Assembly (NCBI RefSeq): GCF_003313335.1
Contig: NZ_QMHP01000004.1
Location: forward strand, 358,761 to 422,760
DNA: 64,000 bases
Source of the DNA: Pedobacter zeaxanthinifaciens
Lineage (GTDB): Bacteria > Bacteroidota > Bacteroidia > Sphingobacteriales > Sphingobacteriaceae
Direction: 5' to 3'
The notes under the pieces were generated by a model. The model ran no database searches and was not told the DNA's origin. It saw only the letters and a program-made list of their open reading frames with translations. Positions 8,808 to 16,985 of this stretch are shown here, in pieces (within the stretch, counting starts at the first letter, position 1; every line of letters starts with the position of its first letter). The translations under genes were made by a program, and so were the position numbers.

Positions 8808-9431
8808 TTAATCTGTATGTTCGTGATTTCTCGATTGACTAATTTTCAAAGGATATTCGCCTTTATCTCCGCTTATTTTCATCATGATATCCAATACCAA
8901 TCTGGCTTCGGCTAAATGGTGTTCCAAGTGCGGTAATTTAGTTGAGGCAAATTGCGCTAGCTTAGGGTTGCTATTGCTGCTTCCCGCAGAGAAAAGCTTA
9001 ACTGCGGTTTCATGCTCTTTCACCATCAGCTTTGCGTAGAAAAGGTTTCGTTCAAACTCGTCCAGTCCATCTAAATGGTTAAGTGTAGCCAGTTTGTCTT
9101 TTGGCAACTCTTGCGGAACATAAAGCTTCGTTTGTTTGGCAATGCCCTTCAGTTCTTTTTCTGCCATCAAATGATCTTTAAGCATAATGGTGGCCAGGTT
9201 CTGAATGTCTCTATTTTCAGTGTGCTTAATCATGTGCGCACTGCTTTCTATCTCCATCATGGTGCCCACGGCCGCTTGTATGGCAAAATCATTTCTGGCA
9301 CCATCGTTCAAAGCTTTATCCTTTGGCGTTTTCGCTATTTGTTCCAAATTATTCTGACTGCAGGTGTCTTGGTTACGTTGGCACGACGTTAAAGTCCCAA
9401 ACATTAAAAGGCATAAAAAGTAAACTCTCAT
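8808..9431 (-). CDS. DUF4142 lipoprotein (ferritin-like helical domain)
   Basis: 207 residues. A lipoprotein signal ends in a lipobox (FGTLTSC, Cys at about residue 17). The mature part carries a DUF4142 domain of long helices: DFAIQAAVGTMMEIESSAHM, IMLKDHLMAEKELKGIA, and LMVKEHETAVKLF with conserved His and Glu. DUF4142 proteins are periplasmic or outer-membrane anchored, of unknown function, with a fold related to ferritin-like bundles. It is the first gene of a possible three-gene minus-strand unit. Confidence 0.88.
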   Translation of the reverse strand: MRVYFLCLLMFGTLTSCQRNQDTCSQNNLEQIAKTPKDKALNDGARNDFAIQAAVGTMMEIESSAHMIKHTENRDIQNLATIMLKDHLMAEKELKGIAKQTKLYVPQELPKDKLATLNHLDGLDEFERNLFYAKLMVKEHETAVKLFSAGSSNSNPKLAQFASTKLPHLEHHLAEARLVLDIMMKISGDKGEYPLKISQSRNHEHTD

Positions 9432-9617
9432 CTCATTAAATTTTTGCTGTATGAGAAACAGGTTTAGTAAGCTTAAGTTGCGATAATTATAAAAAGAGGT
9501 ATTGTGTACGATGATGTTGAACTTATTACTTGGCGCCTGATGTAAACTACCTGTTTTGCTTTACGGCCGAACTTTTTCGCTGCTTGTACGATTTAACATT
9601 AGCAATAATATGTAATC

Positions 9618-10241
9618 ATGAAAGCAGCAGATGATTTTGGAAAACAATATATTCCTAAACAAAGGTTGGGCGAATATTTAGATGTAAAGGAAGAAAGAAC
9701 ATTTGCCACCGAAACAGAAGCAGTAGATTTCTTTTCCATAGCAAGAAAAAGATTGCTTGATGTAAACCATTGGGCTAAACTAGCTGGCACCGCTTTATCG
9801 AGTTTTCAACTTACCAACGCCTTTGGCAATGTAGTGGATAGGTACGCCGAAGTTGGCGATTATCTGCGAATTGATATCCCTGGGCCGGGTACTGCTTTGG
9901 GAAAAGGCTACGATTGGGTTAAGATTGAAGAAATAGCAGAAGAAAGCGAAGCTGGTATGGACATGATTAGTTTAAGGGCAAGGCCAGCAAGTAATCCGCT
10001 TTCGGCAACAAGCAACGAAACAGCACATTTTTTAACGGAACAAGCTACCTCTACTTTTCAAATTAAGCGTATTGGAAGGCACATTTATGCTGAAGAGCAT
10101 GGCAGAAACGAACAAGCAAATACTTACACCGCAAGTACGGTAGATAATTTACGCAACATGCTTGTAGGTTGGGCAGCAATGGTTGGATTCTCCTATCCGC
10201 AGTGGAAAGCATTAGTTAAAGGGTTAATTGATACTAAATGA
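9618..10241 (+). CDS. conserved hypothetical protein linked to FAD-Rieske oxidoreductase
   Basis: 207 residues, soluble, no signal peptide. I do not recognise a family. Visible features are a charged N-terminus, a mixed alpha/beta middle (GDYLRIDIPGPGTALGKGYD, WVKIEEIAEE) that could bind a ligand, and a helical C-terminus (NMLVGWAAMVGFSYPQW). The stop is one base before the ATG of the FAD-dependent oxidoreductase, a spacing that implies joint translation. A role with that oxidoreductase is inferred from position only. Confidence 0.7.
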   Translation: MKAADDFGKQYIPKQRLGEYLDVKEERTFATETEAVDFFSIARKRLLDVNHWAKLAGTALSSFQLTNAFGNVVDRYAEVGDYLRIDIPGPGTALGKGYDWVKIEEIAEESEAGMDMISLRARPASNPLSATSNETAHFLTEQATSTFQIKRIGRHIYAEEHGRNEQANTYTASTVDNLRNMLVGWAAMVGFSYPQWKALVKGLIDTK

Positions 10242-10242
10242 T

Positions 10243-11781
10243 ATGAAAATGAATACAAGAGATGGTAAAAGCACATCGCCATGGGAAAAGGCGGTGCCAT
10301 TTGTGGAAGAAAAAGATGCTGAATTACCTAAAAAATATAATGTGCTGATTGTTGGAGCCGGTATCACGGGGGTAACTACTGCGTTGATGCTTCAAAATCA
10401 GGGCTTAGATTGCTTGCTGATAGACACTAATACCATTGGCGCCGGAACAACTGGTGGCACCAGTGCGCACATCAACACTTTCTTGGATGCTACCTACCCA
10501 GAAATTGAAAGCGACTTTAGCGAAGACGCTGCAAGTTTGGTGGCAAAAGCGACGAAGGAGGCCATTACAATTATCAAAAATCATATCTATGAATTAAAAA
10601 TTGACGCTGATTTTGAAGAAAAGAAGGCTTACCTGTATGCAGAAGACGAAAAGCAACAAAAAGAACTCGATGAAATTTATGAAGCTTCAAAACGAGCTAA
10701 TGTAAGTGTACATCAGGTAGGTAAAGAAGCGCCGCTTCCCATGTCATTCCTCAGTGCATTAATGTTTGATGGACAAGCGCAATTTCATCCCATAAAATAT
10801 ATAAGTGGTTTATTAAAGGAGTTTTTGCGAAAAGGTGGCGAAGTGTTGGAGCACACAGCATTTAAATCCTGTAAAATAGAAAATGACTGCCATTTGGTGC
10901 AATTAGGTGATTTGGAAATCTTTGCTGAACATTTAGTATACGCAACACATATTCCGCCTGGTATCAATCTGTTTAATTTTTCTTGCGCACCGTACCGTAG
11001 TTATGTGGTGGGGGCGGAGCTGAAAACGGATCACTACCCTGACAGCCTTTGGTATGATATGCAGGAGCCTTACCATTATTGGCGTACGCATGTAATTGAT
11101 GGAAAAAAAACGCTATTAGTTGGTGGCGAAGATCATAAAACTGGACAAGGCAATCCAGCTGAAGCTTTACAGCATTTAAAGGATTATGTAAGCAAGTACT
11201 TCGAGGTAGATCAGTTTACTTTCGAATGGTCATCACAATACTATATTCCGGTTGATGGGCTGCCTTACATTGGAAAAATGCCAATGGCCGATGAAAATAC
11301 TTGGGTGGCAACGGGTTTCAATGGAAATGGAATGATTTGGGGAACAATAAGTGCCAAAATGATCAGCGATTTGATAATTGGACAGCCTAGTGATTATGAA
11401 GATTTGCTCAATCCATCTAGAATTAAACCTGTAGCTGGCTTCAAGGAGTTTGTAACTGAAAACGCAAATGTGGCTTGGCATTTTGTTGCAGATAGGTTTA
11501 CTGCCGAGCAACTTAAAGCTGTTGATGCATTGGCTCCCAACGAAGGTGTTGTAGTAGATAGCGCTTCGGGAAAAGTAGCGGTTAGTAAATCAGAAAGCGG
11601 ACATATTAAAGCCATCAGCGCAGTTTGTACCCATGCTGGTTGTATCGTTAAATTCAACAAGTTGGAGCAAAGTTGGGACTGCCCTTGTCATGGCGGAAGA
11701 TATGATATCGATGGAAAGGTAGTTACTGGGCCACCACTTCAAAATTTAGAAAAATTAGATTGGTCGGAACTTAAGGCTTAG
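10243..11781 (+). CDS. FAD-dependent oxidoreductase with C-terminal Rieske [2Fe-2S] domain
   Basis: 512 residues from ATG 10243; a TTG at 10228 would overlap the previous gene and is less likely. A DadA-type FAD domain starts with the dinucleotide-binding motif VLIVGAGITGVTTALML at about residues 34-50. It includes TGGTSAHINT and a C-terminal FAD loop, VATGFNGNGMIWG. A Rieske domain follows with ligands C462/H464 (CTHAGC) and C480/H483 (CPCHGG). C467 and C482 are placed to form the disulfide seen in bc1-type Rieske proteins. The enzyme would oxidise an amine or amino-acid-like substrate and pass electrons through the cluster. The substrate is unknown. It is cotranscribed with the hypothetical gene upstream and ended by a hairpin at 11833. 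Confidence 0.92.
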   Translation: MKMNTRDGKSTSPWEKAVPFVEEKDAELPKKYNVLIVGAGITGVTTALMLQNQGLDCLLIDTNTIGAGTTGGTSAHINTFLDATYPEIESDFSEDAASLVAKATKEAITIIKNHIYELKIDADFEEKKAYLYAEDEKQQKELDEIYEASKRANVSVHQVGKEAPLPMSFLSALMFDGQAQFHPIKYISGLLKEFLRKGGEVLEHTAFKSCKIENDCHLVQLGDLEIFAEHLVYATHIPPGINLFNFSCAPYRSYVVGAELKTDHYPDSLWYDMQEPYHYWRTHVIDGKKTLLVGGEDHKTGQGNPAEALQHLKDYVSKYFEVDQFTFEWSSQYYIPVDGLPYIGKMPMADENTWVATGFNGNGMIWGTISAKMISDLIIGQPSDYEDLLNPSRIKPVAGFKEFVTENANVAWHFVADRFTAEQLKAVDALAPNEGVVVDSASGKVAVSKSESGHIKAISAVCTHAGCIVKFNKLEQSWDCPCHGGRYDIDGKVVTGPPLQNLEKLDWSELKA

Positions 11782-12123
11782 GTTTCGATATCCTTTATTA
11801 GTACAAATCATAAAACAAACGTTTATGATTGCAAGGGCGGGTTATCTTTAACTCGCCTTTATTTTTACAACTCATTTGATATCTACTTACTAAAAGTGTT
11901 GTATCATATTGTCTATCTGTTGTGTAGCATCTTATCCAATTTTAAGCACTAACAGATTTCTATTAAACTTATTTGGTAAATTGATTCATGAAACCAAGTA
12001 TTTAAACTCTTTGTTTATTTAATTAAGGAGATGCATTTAGAGCTTTTTCGCATATTTTTTAATTAGGCAATTAATCCTTTTGCATTTTTTTAAGGTCATA
12101 CCAACAGAACTAAACCAAAAGAT
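11782..12123. other. intergenic region upstream of DUF1800 gene
   Basis: 342 bases. It starts with the terminator at 11833-11860. The remainder is AT-rich promoter-like DNA before the DUF1800 gene. I see no convincing -33/-7 pair and no small gene. Confidence 0.5.
11833..11866 (+). terminator. intrinsic terminator
   Basis: GGCGGGTT (11836-11843) pairs with AACTCGCC (11850-11857) with one G-T pair. The outer A/T pairs and a following T-rich tract complete a terminator 50 bases after the Rieske oxidoreductase. Confidence 0.75.
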
Positions 12124-14106
12124 ATGAAAAGTAGTGTTCGTAATTTTTATTGGAGTATCATCTTATTTTGTGCTGCAATTTTATTGTCCTCGTTCGTTCG
12201 CTTTGTAGGCCCGGCTAGCAAAATTGCCATGCCTTACAAAAAAGCAGGTTTAACAACCGAGCAGGCGGCCGCACATTTATTAAGTCGTTTTACTTACGGG
12301 GCAAAACCTGGCCAGGTACAGGAAGTAGCCAAAATGGGTCTCGAAAAATGGTTAACTGAGCAATTAAAAGGCGACGAGAAAGACAACACATTGGACGACA
12401 TGTTGACCAAGTTTGATGCAATTAACATGAGCAATACCGAGGTGGAAAATACCTTCCCGCGTACGCCAAGCATCAGGAAATTCGCTATCGATGAAGGATA
12501 TATCAACAAAGATTCTCTAGCCAAAGGCGATAGAAAAAATGAGCGTGAGGGATTAGAAGCGTATATGAAAGCAAACGGATATCGTCCTCAACAAGAACTC
12601 TTCCGCCAATTTTTTAGTCAGAAAATTTTAAGGGCAGCTTATTCAGAAAATCAGTTGAGAGAAATCATGACCGATTTTTGGTTCAACCATTTTAACGTAG
12701 CACTAAATAAACCGCAGTGTGCTGCTTATGTTCCTGCTTACGAGAGAGATATCATTCGTCCAAATGTATTCGGAGATTTTCAAAAGCTGTTGTTGCAAAC
12801 AGCTAAATCGCCGGCAATGCTGCTATACTTAGATAACTTTACCAGTTCTGGAAACAATGTACCTGCGCAAGATCAAAGCATGGACATGATGATGGGTGCA
12901 AACGCAACACCTGCTCAAAAGAAAAGAGCTATGGAGCGCATGGAGAAAGTTAAACAACAAGCGCAGCAGAAAAAAGGGCAAGGTGGTTTAAATGAAAATT
13001 ACGCCAGGGAGGTAATGGAATTGCACACCATGGGTGTTGATGGCGGCTACACGCAAAGCGATGTAACACAGGCAGCTAGGGTGCTTACCGGTTGGACCAT
13101 CGCACCAATGGGTAAAATAGGTTACGGCGGTGCAGTAAAGAAAATGATTGATCGTTTTGGTGAAAGTAATTTACAGCAAAAGGGTTTTGTTTTTGATGGC
13201 GATTTCATGTTCAATATGAACAGACACGACAATGGCGAGAAAGTGGTTTTAGGACATAAATTTCCTGCTGGTGGTGGTTACGATGAAGGTGTTGAACTGT
13301 TAAAAATGTTAGCGCATCATGCTTCTACAGCAAAATTCATCTCTAAAAAATTAGCTGTGCGTTTTGTTAACGATACCCCTCCAACATCGCTAGTTGATAA
13401 AATGGCGAAAACCTTTAGTGCCACAAATGGAGATATCAAAAGCGTGCTGATTACCATGGTAAACTCACCAGAATTTTGGTCTAAAGATGCCCTAAGGGAA
13501 AAAACCAAATCGCCATTTGAGTTGGCTATGAGCGCAGTACGTGGTTTAGATGCTAAAATAGATAGACCTTACGAGCTCTATACTTGGATCAATAAAATGG
13601 GTCAACAAATGTACTATTATCAAGCGCCTACAGGTTTCCCTGATAATGGTCAATACTGGATCAACACCGGCTCGCTGCTTAACCGTATGAATTTTGGTTT
13701 GGCTTTGGCTACACAGCGCATCCCGGGCGTAAGCTTAAATTTAGCAGCGCTTAATAACAATAAAGAGCCTGAAAGTGCCGAGGCTGCTTTGGTAACTTAC
13801 AGTAAAATTATCATGCCTGAGCGTGAACTTACTGAAACCGTGGCCCGACTAAAACCTATGCTCAACGATCCAAATTTGCAACATAAGGTAGCGACTGCAG
13901 CTGAGAAAAATAATGCTGCGGTACCAAAACCTGCCGATACAACGATGGATATGGACATGAAAGCCGGTAGAAATGGTAAAGCAACATTAGGCGATGGCCG
14001 AAAAATTAACCAAGATCCGGTAATTAAACAAAAAGCTGGAACCAACACCATGTTAGCACAAGTTGTGGGCGTAATTATTGGTTCTCCAGAGTTTCAACGT
14101 AAATAA
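12124..14106 (+). CDS. DUF1800 domain-containing exported protein
   Basis: 660 residues with an N-terminal membrane anchor or signal (FYWSIILFCAAILLSSFV). The DUF1800 signature is evident throughout: AAHLLSRFTYGAKPGQVQEV near the start, FWFNHFNVAL, LNENYAREVMELHTMGVDGG, VTQAARVLTGW, and FISKKLAVRFV. The family is nearly always encoded beside DUF1501, as here, and its biochemical role is unknown. The DUF1501 ATG follows the stop by 10 bases. Residues ~590-640 form a low-complexity linker rich in Asp, Met and Lys. Confidence 0.92.
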   Translation: MKSSVRNFYWSIILFCAAILLSSFVRFVGPASKIAMPYKKAGLTTEQAAAHLLSRFTYGAKPGQVQEVAKMGLEKWLTEQLKGDEKDNTLDDMLTKFDAINMSNTEVENTFPRTPSIRKFAIDEGYINKDSLAKGDRKNEREGLEAYMKANGYRPQQELFRQFFSQKILRAAYSENQLREIMTDFWFNHFNVALNKPQCAAYVPAYERDIIRPNVFGDFQKLLLQTAKSPAMLLYLDNFTSSGNNVPAQDQSMDMMMGANATPAQKKRAMERMEKVKQQAQQKKGQGGLNENYAREVMELHTMGVDGGYTQSDVTQAARVLTGWTIAPMGKIGYGGAVKKMIDRFGESNLQQKGFVFDGDFMFNMNRHDNGEKVVLGHKFPAGGGYDEGVELLKMLAHHASTAKFISKKLAVRFVNDTPPTSLVDKMAKTFSATNGDIKSVLITMVNSPEFWSKDALREKTKSPFELAMSAVRGLDAKIDRPYELYTWINKMGQQMYYYQAPTGFPDNGQYWINTGSLLNRMNFGLALATQRIPGVSLNLAALNNNKEPESAEAALVTYSKIIMPERELTETVARLKPMLNDPNLQHKVATAAEKNNAAVPKPADTTMDMDMKAGRNGKATLGDGRKINQDPVIKQKAGTNTMLAQVVGVIIGSPEFQRK

Positions 14107-14116
14107 AATTAAAGTT

Positions 14117-15388
14117 ATGGTTTCTAGAAGAGGATTTTTAAAAGCAGGCGGCCTAGCACTATTTGGTATCGGCTTAGGTGGTATTCCTGGATTTTTAGCT
14201 GATGCCGTAGCAGGCACTGTTGCACCAGGCCTATTTAAAAGAAAGAAGATATTAGTTTGTATTTTCCAACGCGGTGCTATGGATGGCTTAATGGCCGTAA
14301 CACCGTTTACCGATAACTTTTTAAAAGCAGCCCGCCCTTCGTTGTTTATGACTGCGGCTAAAGGTGCGCCTAACCAAAAGCCGTTAATTGATTTAGATGG
14401 TAAATTTGGTTTACACCCCTCAATGGCGGCTTTTGAGCCTATGTTTAGGGAAAAACGATTGGGCATTGTACATGGTATAGGCTCACCAAACAATACTCGT
14501 TCGCACTTTGATGCACAAGATTTTATGGAATCTGGTACGCCGTTTAAAAAAGGCACAACCAGCGGATGGCTCAACAGAGCAGTCGGATTATTGGGCCATG
14601 ATGGCGCAACTCCATTCCAAGGTGTAAGTTTAACCTCGTCATTGCCTCGTTCGTTTTACGGTGAAAATCCTGCTGTAGCTATTAAAAACCTCGCTGATTT
14701 TAACATCCAAATGCGTGGTAACGTCAACGGTGCTAAAATGGCTTCGCAAAGTTTTGAGGATTTGTATGATCAAACTTCCTCTGGTTTATTAAAAAATACA
14801 GGTAAAGAAAGTTTTGAAGCAATTAAAATGTTGCAAAAAACAGATGTGAAAGCCTACAAACCAGAAAACAATGTGGTTTATCCAGCAACAGCTTTAGGCA
14901 ACTCGTTAAAGCAAATCGCACAGCTCATTAAAATGGATGTGGGGTTAGAAGTAGCCTTTGCAGAATCTGGCGGCTGGGATACACATTTTAATCAAGGTAA
15001 GGATACAGGCGTTTTTGCTAGGAATGTGGAAGATTTAAGTACTTGCATGATGGCCTTCTGGAATGATTTAGCTCGTTACCAAGATGATTTGACCGTAATG
15101 ACGATGACAGAGTTTGGTCGTACGGTAGCTCAAAATGGCACCGGCGGCACAGATCATGGCCGTGGTTCATGTAACTTCATTTTAGGCCATAGCGTAAATG
15201 GCGGATTGGTGCATGGCGTGGTAAATCCACTTTCTAAAGAAAACTTGGAAGATGGTAGAGACCTTGCAGTAACTACCGATTTTAGAAGCGTATTTAGTGA
15301 AGTTGCTGATGTGCATTTGGGCATCAATAATGATAAGATATTATTCCCTGATTTTGATGGAAAGAAAATTGGCGTGATGAGGGGATAG
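14117..15388 (+). CDS. DUF1501 protein with Tat signal (sulfatase/alkaline-phosphatase-like fold)
   Basis: 423 residues from ATG 14117. The frame extends upstream to 14078 but overlaps the DUF1800 gene. The start is chosen because it puts a twin-arginine signal at the N-terminus (VSRRGFLKAGGLALFGIGLG), so the protein is exported folded. DUF1501 motifs include FQRGAMDGL, SHFDAQDFMESGTP, AESGGWDTH, MTEFGRT and DHGRGSCNFILG. The fold resembles the alkaline phosphatase/sulfatase superfamily, with Asp and His residues placed as metal ligands (DHG). Its partner is the DUF1800 gene. Substrate unknown. Confidence 0.93.
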   Translation: MVSRRGFLKAGGLALFGIGLGGIPGFLADAVAGTVAPGLFKRKKILVCIFQRGAMDGLMAVTPFTDNFLKAARPSLFMTAAKGAPNQKPLIDLDGKFGLHPSMAAFEPMFREKRLGIVHGIGSPNNTRSHFDAQDFMESGTPFKKGTTSGWLNRAVGLLGHDGATPFQGVSLTSSLPRSFYGENPAVAIKNLADFNIQMRGNVNGAKMASQSFEDLYDQTSSGLLKNTGKESFEAIKMLQKTDVKAYKPENNVVYPATALGNSLKQIAQLIKMDVGLEVAFAESGGWDTHFNQGKDTGVFARNVEDLSTCMMAFWNDLARYQDDLTVMTMTEFGRTVAQNGTGGTDHGRGSCNFILGHSVNGGLVHGVVNPLSKENLEDGRDLAVTTDFRSVFSEVADVHLGINNDKILFPDFDGKKIGVMRG

Positions 15389-15413
15389 TTTTTGTACAGT
15401 TTTTTGAATTAAG

Positions 15414-15444
15414 CCAAGGCTGCAATTGTGGTCTTGGTTTTTTT
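15414..15444 (+). terminator. intrinsic terminator
   Basis: CCAAG (15414-15418) pairs with CTTGG (15433-15437), followed by seven T. It separates the DUF1501 gene from the LacI-type regulator. Confidence 0.75.
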
Positions 15445-15462
15445 ATGTGAAAATTTATCACT

Positions 15463-15470
15463 TATATTTG
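15463..15470 (+). promoter_or_regulatory. -7 box of the lacI-type gene
   Basis: TATATTTG matches the Bacteroidota TAnnTTTG box exactly. It predicts a start near 15474 and a leader of about 70 bases before ATG 15545. No clear -33 TTG lies at the usual distance. Confidence 0.5.
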
Positions 15471-15544
15471 CCCATAGCTTTTACGCAAGGCCGTAATAAA
15501 CTCAAACAACACTAGCAATATCAATTTCTTAACCGCTAAATTTA

Positions 15545-16555
15545 ATGGAGCGCATCAATATCAAAAAATTAGCTGAGGCATTGAACCTGTCCAAATCTAC
15601 AGTTTCAAGGGCTTTTAGAGATAACAGCGACATTAAACCTGATACCAAGGAAAAAATATTGGCAAAGGCTAAGGAACTTAATTACGAGCCTAACCACTAT
15701 GCTAGTAACTTAAGGGAACAAAAAAGTAGAACCATTGCCATCATAGTTCCCGAATTGGCTAATAACTATTTTTCGCAAGCCATTCACGGTATTGAGCGCA
15801 TTGCTCGCCAGCACCAGTACCATATTTTAATTTATGTAACTGATGATGACTATCAAAAAGAGGTAGATTTCATTAGGCATTTGCACAACGGACGTGCTGA
15901 TGGTATCATTATGTCTGCTTCAGGCGAGGCCGATGATCATGCTTATTTAAATAATTTAGGCGCAAAGCGATTGCCTTTGGTGTTTTTCGACCGTATTTAT
16001 GAAGATATAGAGGCACCTAGAGTGATTACAAATGATTATGACAGCAGTTTTAAAGCTACAGAACATTTGATTCAGCAGGGTTGTAAGCGCATTTGCTACC
16101 TCGTGGTAAATAAAAACCTAAGTATTGGTAAAACACGTATGAGGGGCTATCAGGATGCTTTGGCAAAATATCAAATTCCTTTCAACGAAAAACTTATTGT
16201 TGATTGCAGTAACAGCTACGAAGAAAATGCGTTGATCATCAAAAATGCACTACAAGATTTAAAACCCGATGGCGTATTTGCATCCGTGGAGCGTTTAGCT
16301 TTTGCCACTTACTACGCTTGCTTTGATTTAAATTTACGTATCCCAGATGATTTGAAGGTCATTGGTTTTTCTAGCCTTGAAATTGCGCCATTGCTAAATC
16401 CTTCGTTAACCACAATGACTCAGCCTGCTACCGAAATAGGAGCTCAGGCCGCACAGCTACTTTTCAATATTTTGGAAGGTCAGGAGTCGGTAGAAACCAT
16501 TCAAGAAGTGGTCCTAAAATCAAAGCTTTACGGGCGCAAATCCACTGCGAAATAA
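15545..16555 (+). CDS. LacI-family transcriptional regulator of the alpha-glucan locus
   Basis: 336 residues. The helix-turn-helix is at about residues 6-26 (KKLAEALNLSKSTVSRAF), followed by the hinge-helix region NHYASNLREQKS. A periplasmic-binding-protein-like sensor domain starts with RTIAIIVPELANNYFSQAI. It is divergent in content from the exported genes around it and lies directly before the starch locus on the same strand. Two perfect palindromes with the central CG expected for LacI-family operators lie between it and susC. By analogy with maltose regulators in Bacteroidota it probably responds to maltose or a maltodextrin; effector and sign of control are inference. Confidence 0.92.
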   Translation: MERINIKKLAEALNLSKSTVSRAFRDNSDIKPDTKEKILAKAKELNYEPNHYASNLREQKSRTIAIIVPELANNYFSQAIHGIERIARQHQYHILIYVTDDDYQKEVDFIRHLHNGRADGIIMSASGEADDHAYLNNLGAKRLPLVFFDRIYEDIEAPRVITNDYDSSFKATEHLIQQGCKRICYLVVNKNLSIGKTRMRGYQDALAKYQIPFNEKLIVDCSNSYEENALIIKNALQDLKPDGVFASVERLAFATYYACFDLNLRIPDDLKVIGFSSLEIAPLLNPSLTTMTQPATEIGAQAAQLLFNILEGQESVETIQEVVLKSKLYGRKSTAK

Positions 16556-16632
16556 GGCCGTTTTTTAGTACGGTTTTTCAAGGCTATTTTTTCAAAAAAT
16601 TTCATCACTTAGTGTATTTTAAGAAGAATTTC

Positions 16633-16666
16633 AACAAATTTTCGGGAACGTTCCCGAAAATTTGTT
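16633..16666. promoter_or_regulatory. LacI-type operator 1 (34-bp perfect palindrome)
   Basis: 17-base arms meet between 16649 and 16650 with no mismatch. The core is CGGGAACGTTCCCG with a central CpG, the hallmark of LacI/GalR-family operators. The long arms could also fold as an RNA hairpin, so a terminator role for the regulator transcript cannot be excluded. Confidence 0.85.
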
Positions 16667-16681
16667 TCAAAATGCGCTTCG

Positions 16682-16705
16682 AATAACGGGAACGTTCCCG
16701 TTATT
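16682..16705. promoter_or_regulatory. LacI-type operator 2 (24-bp perfect palindrome)
   Basis: 12-base arms meet between 16693 and 16694, with the same CGGGAACGTTCCCG core as operator 1. The two centres are 44 bases apart, about four helical turns, so two dimers would sit on nearly the same face. Confidence 0.85.
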
Positions 16706-16985
16706 TAGTGTACCATTAAGCTTAGTGTTTTGCTTACACTTTCTTTAATTTTAAATTGTTTTCAATATATTGATTATCAATAATTTAAAATAGTTTATTT
16801 CTTAGTTGTTTTTTGAATTTTTTACGCCACTAAGTGTGATTTATCACGTTAAAAAAGTAGGCTATTTTGGTGCAAAAAATTAATTTTCAAATAAATTTTG
16901 ATTACTAGTTTCTACTTGTAAATTAGTCCTTCGTGTATTTTAACTAAAATTCTAACCAAATTCATTAATCAAATTTAGCCTAAGT

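Larger units (their letters stand above)
16556..16985. other. regulatory intergenic region before susC
   Basis: 430 bases without a gene. It contains the two palindromic operators at 16633-16666 and 16682-16705, then about 280 bases of very AT-rich DNA up to the susC ATG. A long transcribed leader is plausible. I cannot assign a single -7 box with confidence. Confidence 0.6.
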
